Assembly (NCBI GenBank): GCA_002794785.1
Contig: NBBA01000001.1
Coordinates: 1,922,001-1,986,000, forward strand
DNA length: 64,000 nt
Direction: 5' to 3'
Origin: Coniferiporia sulphurascens
Lineage: Eukaryota > Basidiomycota > Agaricomycetes > Hymenochaetales > Hymenochaetaceae
The notes under the pieces: generated by a model
Databases searched by the model: none
What the model saw: the letters and a program-made list of their open reading frames with translations, nothing else
What the model was told of the DNA's origin: nothing
Made by a program: the position numbers and the translations under genes
In this document: positions 10,625 to 22,728 of the stretch, in pieces
How positions within the stretch are numbered: position 1 is the first letter of the stretch
Layout: every line of letters starts with the position of its first letter

Positions 10625-13407
10625 ATGGCGCCGAATCCTGCATATAAACGCTTGAACTTGTATGCAGTATCTGGGTACTGTTAAAGTGGTGTACTCACCG
10701 AGGCTTTAGGTACTCTACAAACACGTCATACACGTTCGTTCCAGCAGCCGGCGGGGACCGCAGCCTGACATTAAACAGGACGACGGGGGAAATTCAGGTT
10801 TCCTGTGCGTAGGACTCCAGCTTCGTTTTTTTGGAAATCTTAAATGTCTTTCCGCAGCCAAATTCCAGGCCCCTGTAAATAACACCAACTTGAAGAGCAC
10901 TAGTATCTTTGGAATAATTGGAATAATCTCTCTAGCCATCAGTGGGACTTTCAGTATACAACTACCACCATCGGTGCACTTAAACGACTTATAATTTTCA
11001 GCCGACTACATCATTGTCATTACGGGTCATGAGCACAAGGGCGAGCTGCTGGGCCACGACATCTTTCGTGCAACTAAGTTCGAGATGTTGCCCATGAATC
11101 CTGACGTGAATCCCGGGTTGTACCCCGCGGAAAACTATCTACTGGGCTTACTGAAGAAGCATCTAGACGATGGGTTGTTCTGGTTCAGTTACACGTGGGA
11201 CTTGACACGTCGGTTACAGGCACAATGGAGTGAAAGTGGGGACGGAAGGGCATTATGGGAGGTCGTGAGTGCCTCGCATTCTGCAGCTACACTTGATAAA
11301 GTCTCTAAGCACTTACGTTATAGACGGATGATAGATTTTTCTGGAATAAGTATGATAGACAGTATTACGGACCGACTGAGATTTTGCTAAGCCATTCCTA
11401 GGTTCCTTCAGTCTCGACTCATAGATGCTGCGGTTACGGACCCGGAGCGCAAGGTAAGCAAAGAATGTTTTACGTCCCTGTCTTACTCATATCGCGGTTA
11501 ATTAGGTTGGACCGTTCATTCTTCCCATTCTCTACGGCAGTGCGTTCCATTCGTACCTTTTTCCCCAGGCTTCTCCTGACCGCTCATGTTCCCAGCATTC
11601 GACATCCGTCCGACGGTCATTAATGGTTACAAAATGCGACTCTGCCTCATCAGCCGACGCTCGCGGTACCGCGCTGGGACGCGGTACTTCCGTCGTGGCA
11701 TTGACCATGAGGGACATGTGGCGAATTTTAATGAAACAGAGCAGATTGTTCTTGTGGACCGCGCAGGTGGGGCCGCTGGTAATCTCGGTGCACACTTTAG
11801 TTTTGTGCAAGTTCGCGGGAGCATCCCATTGTACTGGGCTGAGGTTAACAATATGCGGTACAAGCCTGAGCTGCAAGTAATGGAGCTTCCGGATTCGGTG
11901 AGGAGACTGTTGCCCTCTCCTTTAGAATTTCGAGAGGTTTAACATACGCCATGTGGGTACAGGAAAGTGCGATGCGAGCACACTTACTGGAACTAGTCAA
12001 GATCTACGGTGACCAAGACGTAGTCAACCTCGTTAATCACAAAGGTCATGAACTGCCAATCAAGGAAGCCTTTGAGAGGTACATCACCAAAGTACGCGAT
12101 CGATCTGTTTTTTATACACGCAAACACATTTAAATCTCTTATAAAGCTTGGCTTGCCGAAAGTAAGGTATGAGTACTTCGACTTCCACACAGAGTGCAAG
12201 AATATGCGGTGGGACCGAATTGGTATCTTGATTGAGAAGATTGAGGAGGACCTGTTGCGGAACGGGTGTGCACTCACTTGTCCTGCTGCAAAATCAAGTA
12301 TTAATCGTTTTTGTAGCTATTTCTACGAGGATGCTGATCGACCTGATGTCGTGAAGCGGCAACTCGGTGTCGTGCGGACCAACTGCATGGACAACTTGGA
12401 CCGCACCAATGTCGCGCAATCCGCTATTGCAAAATGGATGCTTAATCGGCAGTTCCGCGATATTGGTATATTCCAAGAACACGAGGGTGTAGACACGCAT
12501 GAGGACTTCATGCATCATTTCAGAAACGGTTGGATTTTTCATCTTCCTAATTGGCGGTGTTAGTGACGCAGACTTTTTCTCAGTATGGGCGGATCATGCC
12601 GACTCCATTTCAAAAGCATACAGTGGGACAGGAGCACTCAAGACTGATTTCACAAGAACGGGCAAGCGCTCGCACATGGGTTTAGTCGAAGACGGAATGA
12701 ACTCCGTCATGCGCTACCTCAAAAACAATTACTTCGACGGCCCGAGACAAGTCAGCACAGCAATAATGAAATTATTTTCCTGATCAAAAAAAACTTATGT
12801 CTGCGATTTAGGACGGTTTTGATTTGTTCACGGGTAATTGGACGCCTCGGTCCGCTGTATCCGCTGGCACCATATGGCTGGACACCCGGCCGCTCCTTAT
12901 TCGGTCGGTAAGTATGCACCCGCTTAGTGGCAGTGTTGTCGGGAGATTTTTGCGTGCCTGACACTTCGCTACAGATGCCGCCTCTCGCGTCGCTCGCACT
13001 GTTTATGATTTGCGCCGGGCTCACGTTACCCCGAACATCAGGTGCGTTTTCCTTCCACCTTTCGTCTGACAAAGCCGACCCCTAATTTCGCGCCCCTAGA
13101 TTATTCACTAACATACTGGTTCGCGCTCTGGGTGACGGTCCTCGTGCTGGCATTGGCGTTTATCACCGGCCATGGCGTTTCGTATGTTTCGTGGCCTCGC
13201 TTGAACCCACTGACGGACATCATTGACTACAATGGACCCGGGTTCAAGGGCACACGCAAGGGTCGTGGCCTGGGCTTTCTTGCGGGTGTCTTGCACAAGT
13301 TTGAACGAAAAGGAGCGACCGTGGGTGCAGGCGCAGGCGCCAAGCAGAAGTGGGCCGCCGCACAGGAGATTGAGATGGGTACGTTCGCGAAGAAGCGGGT
13401 GGATTAG
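10625..13407 (+). CDS. SAC1: Phosphoinositide phosphatase Sac1
   Basis: ER/Golgi lipid phosphatase that dephosphorylates PI4P. The start ATG at 10625 ([11 protein letters not shown]) is followed by a short intron, then [15 protein letters not shown] and NRTTGEIQ. The SAC domain shows [59 protein letters not shown] and [14 protein letters not shown]. The catalytic CX5R motif (C-MDNLD-R) is at 12384-12404. [17 protein letters not shown] follows it. Two hydrophobic segments near the C-terminus (about 12980-13030 and 13095-13170) match the Sac1 membrane anchor. The protein ends AKKRVD, stop at 13405-13407. Roughly ten short introns are required; the phase of some is by eye. Confidence 0.93.
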
Positions 13408-14217
13408 GGGTATGAGATGACGGAGCGTGCACAGCCTCTTTTTGAGTTTTAAATATTCGTGTCTTTTTAGCTTTTTATGGATTTGGATTTTATTTAAGGA
13501 ACAGTCGTAATAGGAGTCGAAGCTCTTGAGTTACACGGGCGTGGCCCGGGACATTAATAGCGTAATTGCCGGAAGCGGGCTCGCTGGTTGTGTAGTCGTG
13601 TACTGCTGCCGCGCACACCCCTCTCCCCGGTCGTGCGCTGACGGGAAGATGGGAGTTTCTCGGACGGGTATAACGATCCCACTGCAAGCGGCCAGGGACC
13701 AGAAGACGCAGTAGATACTTCGGGATCGGTCCTCGGATACTTTAAGAGCAGCGTGAGTGCCAAGGGTTGGGATGGGGAGTCAGCGGAGGAACACGTTACT
13801 CGCGGAGAGGTGAGTTCGGGCGTAGAATCATGCTGATAGGGGTAATGAGATGGACATAGTACTTGGTCGAAGTTATATTATGTAACTTTACTTTAATGCG
13901 GTGCCGTCCACAAAGGCGTTTAATATTTACGGCAGTAGATAAGACACGTGAAAAGCCCCAAAGAAGCTTGTTTACATAAAAGATTCGCCGCGCCGCCGGG
14001 CCCTGCCGATGCGGATACAGTTTAGCCGGCCTACAAAACGTCCTGTGCCCGTTGGCTGCCCTCGCCTCCTTCGATTTCCTCCAGTCCGGGCTTCCGCGTC
14101 CTGCTCATTATCCCGTCGACCTGCCCCCGGCACCCTCGACGCTCTCCGCCACCCCCCGTCTCTCTCTTCCGTCGTCCTCGACATACGCAGCCCGCCACAC
14201 TCCCACTTTCGTAGTTG
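13408..14217. other. SAC1-SRPK intergenic region
   Basis: Holds the SAC1 3' flank and the SRPK promoter and leader. An E-box (CACGTG) lies at 13945-13950, 268 bp before the SRPK ATG. Bases 14030-14217 are C-rich, like a fungal 5' leader. Short open frames on both strands show no recognisable protein. Confidence 0.5.
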
Positions 14218-16121
14218 ATGGCTCCCACCCAGACCCAACACACCCAACAGTGCGAGAAGTACCAATACGTAGTCACTTCCGCAGGGCCCAAGATCGTACC
14301 CGTCCCCGACGTCGCGAGCAAGGATGAGGAGTCCGCCGCGGACTACAACACGGGTGGCTACCTCGCCGTAAACCTCAAGGACGCCTTCAAGGACGGGCGC
14401 TATGTGGTCCACAGAAAGCTCGGGTGTGTGGCATTCATTCTAGATGCTATCTATTGGCACTCATTTTTATCTTCCGTTTAGCTGGGGTCACTTTTCGACC
14501 GTCTGGCTCGTCAAGGATATCGAGTACGCCACATTTCCTTATCCTCCGCCTTGCACGCAGCTGACCATAGATCCACACGATTAGTCTGAACCGACATTCC
14601 GCACTCAAAGTAGTCAAGTCTGCGGGCAGGTATGCTGAGACTGCCCGTGATGAAATCAAACTCCTTCGCAAGGTCATGACTGCCAATCCGCAGCATCCGG
14701 GCCGCGACTTCGTCGTTTCCTTTCATGACTCTTTCACACATGCGGGCCCAGAGGAAACGCACATCTGCATGGTCTTCGAACCGCTTGGCGAGAATCTGCT
14801 GGCGCTCATAGAGCGCAACAAGGCAAAGGGTGTACCCCGTTCATTAGTAAAGACCATAACGAGGCAAGTCTTGCTTGGCCTTCAGTATCTTCACGATGAA
14901 TGCGATCTCGTGCACACCGATATTAAACCCGAGAACATCAGTAAGGGCATTTGCGTCTCGAAGTGTATACGAGAACGGCTAACCACTTCACTTTCAGTGG
15001 TATCAATTCCTGATGTCGAGAGTCTTATCGTCACGGAGCTTATGTCTTCGTCCTCGCCAACGAGCCGTCGCGTAGGCGTGCCCCCAGGGAAGTCGCGTGC
15101 AGGAGGTGTTATTATCCCGAAGAAAGTCCGGGATCGCCATGTGCAGATTTTTGATTCACAACCTCTCCCGAGCCCTAGCCCAAGCAGCCTGGGTAGATCT
15201 GCGAGTTCGGGTACCCGCCACGGCCTGCATATGTCGCAGGTTTCGAGCCCGAAGGATGCAAACAGCGTTGTGCGAGAAGGCGTCGATTCAATCCCAGCCT
15301 CTATCACCAGCTCGATCGCTTCAGCTTCCCTAGTTTCATCTACACCGCCGACGTCATTGGGCAGCTTGATGTCAAAGGAGGATTCCTCACCTTATTCGGA
15401 CGCTCCCGAGAAGCCAGTTCCTTTAGCTTTACTAATTACGCCGAAGGAAACGCCAGTACTGAGACAGAACACCGGTCCTTCACTACTTGCACAGACCGCA
15501 CCGCCGAACCTCAAGGGACATGCACCGACGCTTTCCGAAACGACCGTGCGATGTCCCACCCCACCGCTAACAGATTGTTCGCATCCGATCCGAGTCAAAA
15601 TTGCCGACCTGGGTAATGCCACACCTTCCCGCGTACATTACACAGAAGACATTCAAACACGGCAATACCGCGCCCCTGAGGCCATACTTGGAAGGTCTGA
15701 TTGGGATTGCACGGCGGACATATGGAGCGCAGCTTGCGTTGTGTTCGAGCTGCTTACGGCGGAATACCTCTTCGACCCGCAGTCGCAGGGGGCTCTGTTC
15801 AGCAAAGACGACGACCACATGGCTCAGATAATTGAGCTGCTCGGTGACCCCACTTTAGATGTAAAGATGGGTGGACGCTATAGCCGCGAAATATTCGATT
15901 CGGCAGGCACGCTGCGTTACATCAAGTCGCTCAAGCCTTGGCCGCTGAGGCGTGTCATGACGGAGAAATATCTTTTTACGAAGAGCGATGCAGATAACCT
16001 GTGCGCATTTATCGAGCCAATGCTCCGAGTGGATTTCCGTGCGCGGGCCCGAGCTAGCGACATGATTGACCACCCGTGGCTCGACTGTCAGGATGAAGCG
16101 CAGGACGATGAGTGTCTCTGA
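14218..16121 (+). CDS. SR-protein kinase (SRPK/Sky1/Dsk1 family)
   Basis: Ser/Thr kinase that phosphorylates SR splicing and mRNA export factors. Start ATG at 14218. The N-terminal part includes DYNTGGYLAVNLKD and the Gly-loop region HRKLGWGHFSTVWLVKD, split by a 60-nt intron after 14425. A second intron leads to NRHSALKVVKSA with the beta3 lysine. Later motifs are MVFEPLGENLLALI, HTDIKPENI in place of HRD (usual in SRPKs), ADLGNA in place of DFG (also usual), TRQYRAPEAILG and DIWSAACVVFELLT. The two kinase halves are separated by a Ser/Pro-rich spacer of roughly 190 residues (about 14990-15580), the SRPK signature that controls localisation. The stop is at 16119-16121. Confidence 0.93.
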
Positions 16122-18282
16122 TCCCCCTGGTGGCGTGTATGGCTTCGTTTCACGTTCCCTCCGTCTACTATTTGATTCCTTATTATCAGTTTTCCGCAGT
16201 GCATCTACCCCATCCCACCCCCTCCACTTATCAAGGCTTAGACTTCTCACCAACCTACCTTAGACGATACACCTGCCCCCATTCAAGCTCATTACCATGT
16301 ATGACTCGCTACGTTTGTACCTATTTAGACATTCCCTTTCTTTTGGGCTGGCAATACTGGCAGCTATGTCTGTCTTTATTATCTCTCCCACATTCCTCGC
16401 ACTCCCCTGCATTCTATTCACCTATCCAATCCAACCTCCTTTTTCTCATTTTACATCGTAATGGGCGCACGGTCGTACATAATACCTTGTGTTTTTTTCC
16501 CTCTCAAATGCTCCACCCCCATGTAGTGTTATCCTTTTTCTTCTGTTGCTATAGTTCTTTATTCTTTCCCTTCCGGGTTTCACTGTGTTGACACCTTATT
16601 GTTCGCTTTATTTTTCTCTTCCTTCATCGATTTCCATGTCTGCGACTCCTGTTAACTCCCTTAACCCCTACTTTTCGTCTGTTACCTTCTCTCCAGTCCT
16701 CTCACTGGTTCCCTCCTCTCGCTCTCAACCTGAACTCTTCTCTCTTCTACTAGTGTAGCTAGTTACTGCAGTCTTCCCCGTAGCTGTAAGACTTGGAGCC
16801 CCCGTCTCTATTCCCTCTCAGATTAAATCGAGCTACGAAGTATTAGTGCGAGCGTGGTGTGCTGCACTGTTGCTGTGGTGTTGAGATTATGCTTTCCCTA
16901 CTTATGGTATATACGTAATGTTACGTTCGCGTTCCGGACTATTCAATCGATGGGAATATCTATATGGGTGCTTTCGCCTTTATTTTCAGCCAGGGCCGTT
17001 GTTGAGTGGACACACAGCGTATTGCGTGTACTGTTGCTCTGTCCTGAATACGCATTGGACTTTAGTGCGGGCAGGCGCCAGCTAGCAGAATTTCCCGAAG
17101 TTTGCGCGCAGTGCCAATACTACTAATTAGCGGGGGGAAATATTAGCGGGGGAAAAAAGGATGAAGGAAAAAAAAAGGTTCCACACTAGCGGAACAAAGC
17201 TGAGTGAGTTTTATCAACGCTGACCAAGATAGATCGGAAAACTAAGTTTTTATGATGGCAGTCGGGTTTTGGGTTTTTCTTTATTCAATTGAAAGATCGT
17301 TGCATATACAGTTTGTATGATGTATGATGTATGGGTGCCCGCCCAAACACAGCCATTCAGTAGGCGCGCGTGTTATGCGGGCGGGCTGGCTCTAAATACG
17401 TACGACTCGCTCATCGCGCTGGCGCCCAGGCTGAACTGAATGCCGGTGTGTGTGGGTAGGGAAGACGTGGCAAGGGGCTTCGGCTCGGGAGGGGCGGAGA
17501 TCACCCCCTGGCCAGTGCCGGATCAGGTCGGTGTCCCGATCCGGGACTCACGCATCTCCGAATTGATCCTAGGCCCGCGGGGTCGGTCGTTATGCGGCCG
17601 GCTGGAAACTCCAAGCGACCAAGCAAATAAGCGGCCAACCGGGTTGTCGTAGATCGTGATGATCCCGCCCCCTCCCAACGTACGCGCGCCCCGTCGCGAC
17701 AGCGTCTATCGCTCTGACGAGGCGGATCGACGCATGACAACCGACTCGACCCGGCGCGTTGCGCCCGACGCTGATCTGCAGAGAAGCCCCCTCTCGGACG
17801 AGTCCCACAGTCCGAGAGGATTAACCCCGAGCATCGCGAAGCCCATCCCTCCTTCGTTCTTCCCCGCGGAAGGCTCAACCCAACCCGGGGCCGCTCTCCC
17901 CTAACGACTTGCGATTCCAAACGCTCCACCTAGCTATTTTATGAACATTTTGTAGTCTAGAGCTCATGTACTGCGCGTGCGGAGAAAGGCGATTGGAATA
18001 TATACACGGGGAAAAAGGTATGCAAGTCAAAAGGGGCGGGGTATACACATTATATAGGGTGGCCTCGTCTCGGACGACTGCGGTAGATAGTCGATGGATA
18101 ATATGTAGTGTTTGTCCTTTCGCATTCATCACGAATAGGTTATAATGAACGAGAGACGTAAAGACAGGAAGCGCTAGTGTAGGCAGCAAAAGTAAAAACG
18201 AGTCCGTTAAGATGGATTTCGAGCAGTGTCTCAAGACTTTCGGTTTGTTGCTTCAATGTCTCAACACGGAAATATGGCGCCC
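16122..18282. other. Convergent SRPK/chitin deacetylase intergenic region with pyrimidine-rich tract
   Basis: Bases about 16120-16790 are strongly pyrimidine-rich on the + strand (roughly three quarters C or T in lines I counted), probably the long SRPK 3' UTR. Bases 17150-17350 are A/T-richer. Bases about 17400-17910 are GC-rich and hold a short open frame (17659-17904) with a disordered Pro/Ser/Arg composition, plus a 10-bp hairpin (17790-17799 with 17810-17819). I do not call a gene here. Confidence 0.5.
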
Positions 18283-20062
18283 TTAAAACAAGAGAGCACT
18301 AACTCCCACAAAAGCTCCAATGACTCCAGACGCAAGTAGTGCCACGAACGTCTGCGAGTTGGGCACAACGGCCGTCCCGGCACTAGCAGAATGCGACGAG
18401 GCCGCATCACTTGCCTGAACAGAACCGGGGGCTCCGGATGACAGCGTAACGGCCGCTGTGCCTACAGAAATTTAACTTCAGTTGAATTTTTTTAGAAAGA
18501 GGTCCCTTTATCGTGCTCACCGTTGCCACCAGGGGGAGGGTTCGTGCTGTTGTTGTTTGTCTCAATGTACGCATCGCTGAGCGGCTTGTTCAAGCACGTA
18601 ATGACGGGTTGCAGCGTCAAAGACGGCTGGAAGGCGAGTCCCTCCGGAAGAATGTAACCAGTCGCGAGCTCAACGGTCTGCTCGAACAAATCATGCTCAA
18701 GCACAATAAAGCCCGTCGAAATCGTGGAGGCGTTTCCTAGGATCTCGTTGAAGTTCTGGACGACTTGCGTCGACGAGATTGTGCCAGCATTGATGTTGAA
18801 ATCCCCAGTGTCGAAAGTAGCCAAGGGGCTAATGCGTGTCCACATCACAGGGGTCAGACCCATCGCCGTCGCAATGGCGCGAACACGGTCGCTAAAAAAT
18901 GGACGGATAAATTTCGGCAGACCTAAGGGGGACAACAGACCTCTACGTACTCAATGTCACCATAAGGAGGCCGGAAAGTGTTGGGCGTCACACCGAGAAG
19001 ATCTTTCTGAATCTTCTTTGTCCACCCAAACTCCGCGATAATTTCCTCATTCGTGAGCGTTGTCAGCGGGGGGTGGCTCCAGGTGTGTACACCGATTTGG
19101 TGTCCACTCATGTACTCCGTTTGCAAGGTGTGCGGGTTCTCGAGGATACGCGAGCCAATCGTAAAGAACGTCGTTTTCAAATTTTGCTGGTCGAGGTAGT
19201 CCAAAAGGTTTGGCGTGTAGAACGCCGGGCCGTCATCGTATGTAAGTCCCCACGTGAACTTATCGGGGCACGTCGTTACGTCCGTGTCGCGAGTGCAACC
19301 ACCGCACGTCCACCAGCAACGAGTCTGATCCGCTGCGGCCTCGGGGTTCGCCGAGCACGCAGCATCACCGACAGTGACGCTGATATTCGGAACACTAAGA
19401 AGGATCAAGGACGTTTAACCAGTAACCGATGTGGCAATGAGTGAAGGACTCACCTAACTCCGGAGTTCGCCACATCCTGAATCCACTGCAAAACCTCAGA
19501 TGAGTTGGTCGGAGGGGTCTTGTCCATCGTGGGGTAGTTTGTTGGGTTCAATGCCGAGACTATCGAAATATCACACAAGCATCAGTACAATTCTTTTCTT
19601 TTCTTTTCTGAACGAATGCTGCCAGGCGGCCTAATTATGTGAACGGTAAAAAGCCTCTGACTTACTATCCGGGAGAGGTGGAGCGCCCGGAATGGCAGTA
19701 GGAGTCGACCCTGCAGCAAAGGATGTCGGAAGAGTGGTAGTAGCAGCTGTCGGCTCGTTCGCTGAAATGGCCGTCAGGGGTACAGCCGTCGGATTCGACG
19801 AAATAAGAGACACAGAGATTTGGGTCACTGCCGAAGCGACGGGGACATTGGTACCCGAGGAAGTGCCATTAATTGCGCTCGTGCCTGAAGAGACGGCAAC
19901 AACCGTCCCAGAGGCAGCAGAGGAGACGGCAGAGGAGACGGCAGAGGAAGCGGCAGAAACGGCCTGTCGTGCATGCAAAGCACGAACGTAGTTGGCATGG
20001 TCGCTACATGCGGCTGCGAGGAGAGGGATGTGGGCAACGGCGGCGAGGGCGACGAGCTTCAT
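18283..20062 (-). CDS. Chitin deacetylase (CE4 polysaccharide deacetylase), GPI-anchored type
   Basis: Cell-wall enzyme converting chitin to chitosan. Start at 20062-20060: MKLVALAAVAHIPLLAAA is a clear signal peptide. A Ser/Ala/Thr-rich stalk follows, partly encoded by 12-bp tandem repeats (about 19914-19962). The NodB domain shows TWGLTYDDGP (catalytic and metal Asp pair), HTWSHPPLTTLT (metal His pair) and TFRPPYGDIE. The C-terminal part has LEHDLFEQTVELA. The protein ends in a Ser/Ala-rich linker and a hydrophobic tail (FVALLASGVIGAFVG) with no charged end, fitting a GPI signal. Stop TAA at 18285-18283. About five short introns. Well-matched to basidiomycete Cda proteins. Confidence 0.93.
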
Positions 20063-20609
20063 GGCGTCGGAATAAAGGCCCTGGTGTTGGTTGGAGGAGA
20101 AAAGAAGCTGGGGCGTTCGGTCGACGCGCGGGGGTTGAATATAAGGGCGTTCTAAATATAGGATCAACCTCGCGGACCGTTCGGCTCCTCGGCATCCTAG
20201 TCGGTTGCGAGTGTTGTCAGCCAGAAATAGCACATGCCCTTTTTTCATCGTGTACATGTACCACTATTAAAAATAGCATGTTCAAGCGAGCTGCAAGGCT
20301 CTAGCGTCGCCGTCGGCGCCACGCTTGCTGGTCTGCAAACAACTTTTCTTCCCCAGGTGCGTCACAGCATGCTTACCTAGGTACAGTATGCTCAGAGCGA
20401 CCCGCACAATGTGCTTCGCGCGTGATGCTCCAACACAATGAACATTAATTCATACTATCGGCATCCCCTTTCTATACCGGTGAGATATAAATAAGCTTAT
20501 GCATATAAAACTATGTAGAACTAATATTTCATCGGCTGCAGCCGAGCGATCACCACTAAAGTGCCGGCGCGCGTACGTACATACATTTTGCGAGCGGTTG
20601 ATCGGACAT
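20063..20609. other. Chitin deacetylase promoter / chaperone gene 3' flank
   Basis: Both neighbours are on the minus strand, so this stretch carries the chitin deacetylase promoter and the 3' flank of the SET/NAP gene. No gene is recognised. An AT-rich segment lies near 20440-20520. Confidence 0.4.
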
Positions 20610-21793
20610 CTAGTTCCTCCTCTGTTTCTTCGGCTCAGGCTTTTCAAGGTCGATCTCCTCAGCATCATCATCATCTTCCTCGTCCTCGCTGTCCTCCTCG
20701 TCGCTCAAATCCAGCCCATCGCCAGCCTTGCCCGTGAACCAGTCCACCGCCTCGGGGTAAATATCGTTCGCGATCACGAGTCCAATCTAAATTCAGGGGG
20801 CGAAATTTATGGAAGGGGAAAACGGCGTTGAGTAACGATCAAAGAATAATCCGCGAAGCATAAAGGAAACAGGGTGCAAAATGGATCCTTACATCAAACG
20901 GATCGGCCTCCTTCTCAAAGAAATTGAAAAAGCTGCCTGGGTCCGACACGTCGTCATCGTCAAGCACCCGTGGGTAAAGCTTCGTCAAGTTCACGGCGTC
21001 ACTTTTCCACGAGATTTTCATAGCCTGAGGATCGGCAGGCCGAGGAATATTGCCATCAGAATCTCGAGCGCCTAAAAATTTCCGGGGAGCACGCACCTGC
21101 GGGGCAACATCCCTCTCCCAGTCGAACTCAAGCATGGACTCTGTGATGCCGTGCTCGTCTGGCGTCTCGGTCTTCAGAGCAGGCGGGGCCATGAACTTAT
21201 ATTCCTTCTTGAGTACCTTATCAGAGAAGAACGGGTTCTCTCCGAAATGCTATCAAACCAAGAACAAAACACATCGTCAACTTCAACTAACCGCTCCGCC
21301 CCACTAAGCACAGCGAGACTAACTCAAGGCGCCACTTACAAATTCGAGCGTGAAGGCACGGCTTTCGGCGGGGTCGCGCTCGACCCAGATGTCTTCAAGT
21401 GCAATAAGCGCCTTCCTATCGTCCGCGTGCTGTACATGCAGCGAAAAGGTCGGCGAGTTCATCAAAGCAACCGGCCAGAACTTGGGCACAGTCTTCACGA
21501 AGTCCCGGCGCTTCGCATACACGGGTGCGAGTCGCACGTTACTCGCGCGGTCTGTCTCCAATGAGTCACAGGCAGTTATAGGCGCGCGCAAAAGTGTGCA
21601 TTTAAGAGCAGTGAGGACGGGAGAAATGAAGCAGAGATGGAAACGCACCGTTTGCAAGCTCAGCACGGAGGATATCACGGCTGACGCCTTCTAGTCCTTT
21701 GTGGATCTCGTCAGTGATCTCGACGTCAAAGGCATTCTTCTCCTCGTCCGCGCCTGGCGACGCGCGCTTTTTTCCAGCAGTGACCTTAACCAT
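20610..21793 (-). CDS. SET/NAP-family histone chaperone (TAF-I/I2PP2A or Vps75-like)
   Basis: Nucleosome assembly protein fold. Start at 21793 (MVKVTAGKKRASPG), followed by an acidic helix region (EITDEIHKGLEG). The core contains RRDFVKTVPKFWPVAL, NSPTFSLHV, a HADDRKALIALEDIWVE segment, and HFGENPFFSDKVLKKEY spanning an intron. Then come ISWKSDAVNLTKLYP, SFFNFFE and AVDWFTGKAGDG. The protein ends in a long Asp/Glu tail and the basic end PKKQRRN, stop at 20612-20610. These features match the SET branch of the NAP family, which binds H3-H4. Four or so introns. Confidence 0.9.
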
Positions 21794-22728
21794 TATGTTC
21801 TTTTTAGTCGCGTTTGGTGTCGTTCAGAGTTGAACTTTTCTGTATGTATGTGGGTTGAAAGTGCCTACACGCGTCTCTGCGACAGATGCGGGCTGCGAAG
21901 CCATCCGTAAGACTGCGGCGCATTAGGCGAGGATGATCAGAGCGTGTACGTACCGCGGGGACGTGGGAGGGGGAAAGAATGGTTTCACCGAGAATCCCTC
22001 ACTACGGGGGGCGTCGTTTGTACATATTTACGCAAAATACTATAACCAGTAAGTTGTGTATATACAACGTATTACTTAAGGACATAGTAATAAAATAATA
22101 CAAAAAAATATTGATCTACCCCATATGGAATGTGTTTCCGCCTGCTTGAGCTGCCATTTGCTCTTTTTTCCCAAGCCTCTCTAGACGCGGAATTTACATT
22201 CCAGAGCATGCAACCACTCATAAAACGGTTTTAAGGTCATAAGTTGTGTGAATGACGCAGTACGGAAGGTAACTGAGCAAGGCGGCTGGCAAAAATGGCG
22301 CGGGCTCTGCATTAATTGGGGCTAAACTCCATACAGTCAAACGGCCTAATACGGCAAACGGTGGATCGGTTTTTGTTTAAGAGTCCAACCTTAAGACGCG
22401 CAGCTAGCATCGGCTTCTTTTCTTTACTCATAATAGAAGAACAAGAACGCCGCGGGATGAAGCACACACCATTGTCTATTTCCTCTTTCTGTTGGTAAGT
22501 AAAACAATGAAGCGATTGACTCAAAAAATTCCAGATGTGGCTGGCTTGCACTCTAGCTTTCGACTCCACGCGAAAATGTTTGAGACGGAGGGAATCGTAA
22601 GCTCACGCATGTTCTGGCACGGCTTGTAAATTAAGACTCGCGCCTCGTGTATCGGTCTAGTAAATAAATACTGGATTCTACCATATTCGTCTAATGCAGG
22701 GGACTGCGTCAACAATACTAATCATACC
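21794..22728. other. Chaperone promoter / GDPD 3' flank
   Basis: No supported gene. AT-rich from about 22015 to 22120. A frame on the minus strand (22312-22569) lacks any recognisable motif and is left out. Confidence 0.4.

Noticed and set aside
13972..14412. 146-codon minus-strand frame
   Set aside because: Antisense to the SRPK leader and first exon; Gly/Arg-rich by base composition, with no motif.
16112..16591. 159-codon open frame, hydrophobic and aromatic
   Set aside because: It lies in the pyrimidine-rich tract, where Leu/Ser/Phe/Pro codons and a lack of stops are expected by composition.
19873..20304. 143-codon plus-strand Arg/Gln-rich frame
   Set aside because: Antisense to the Ser/Ala repeats and signal peptide of the chitin deacetylase.
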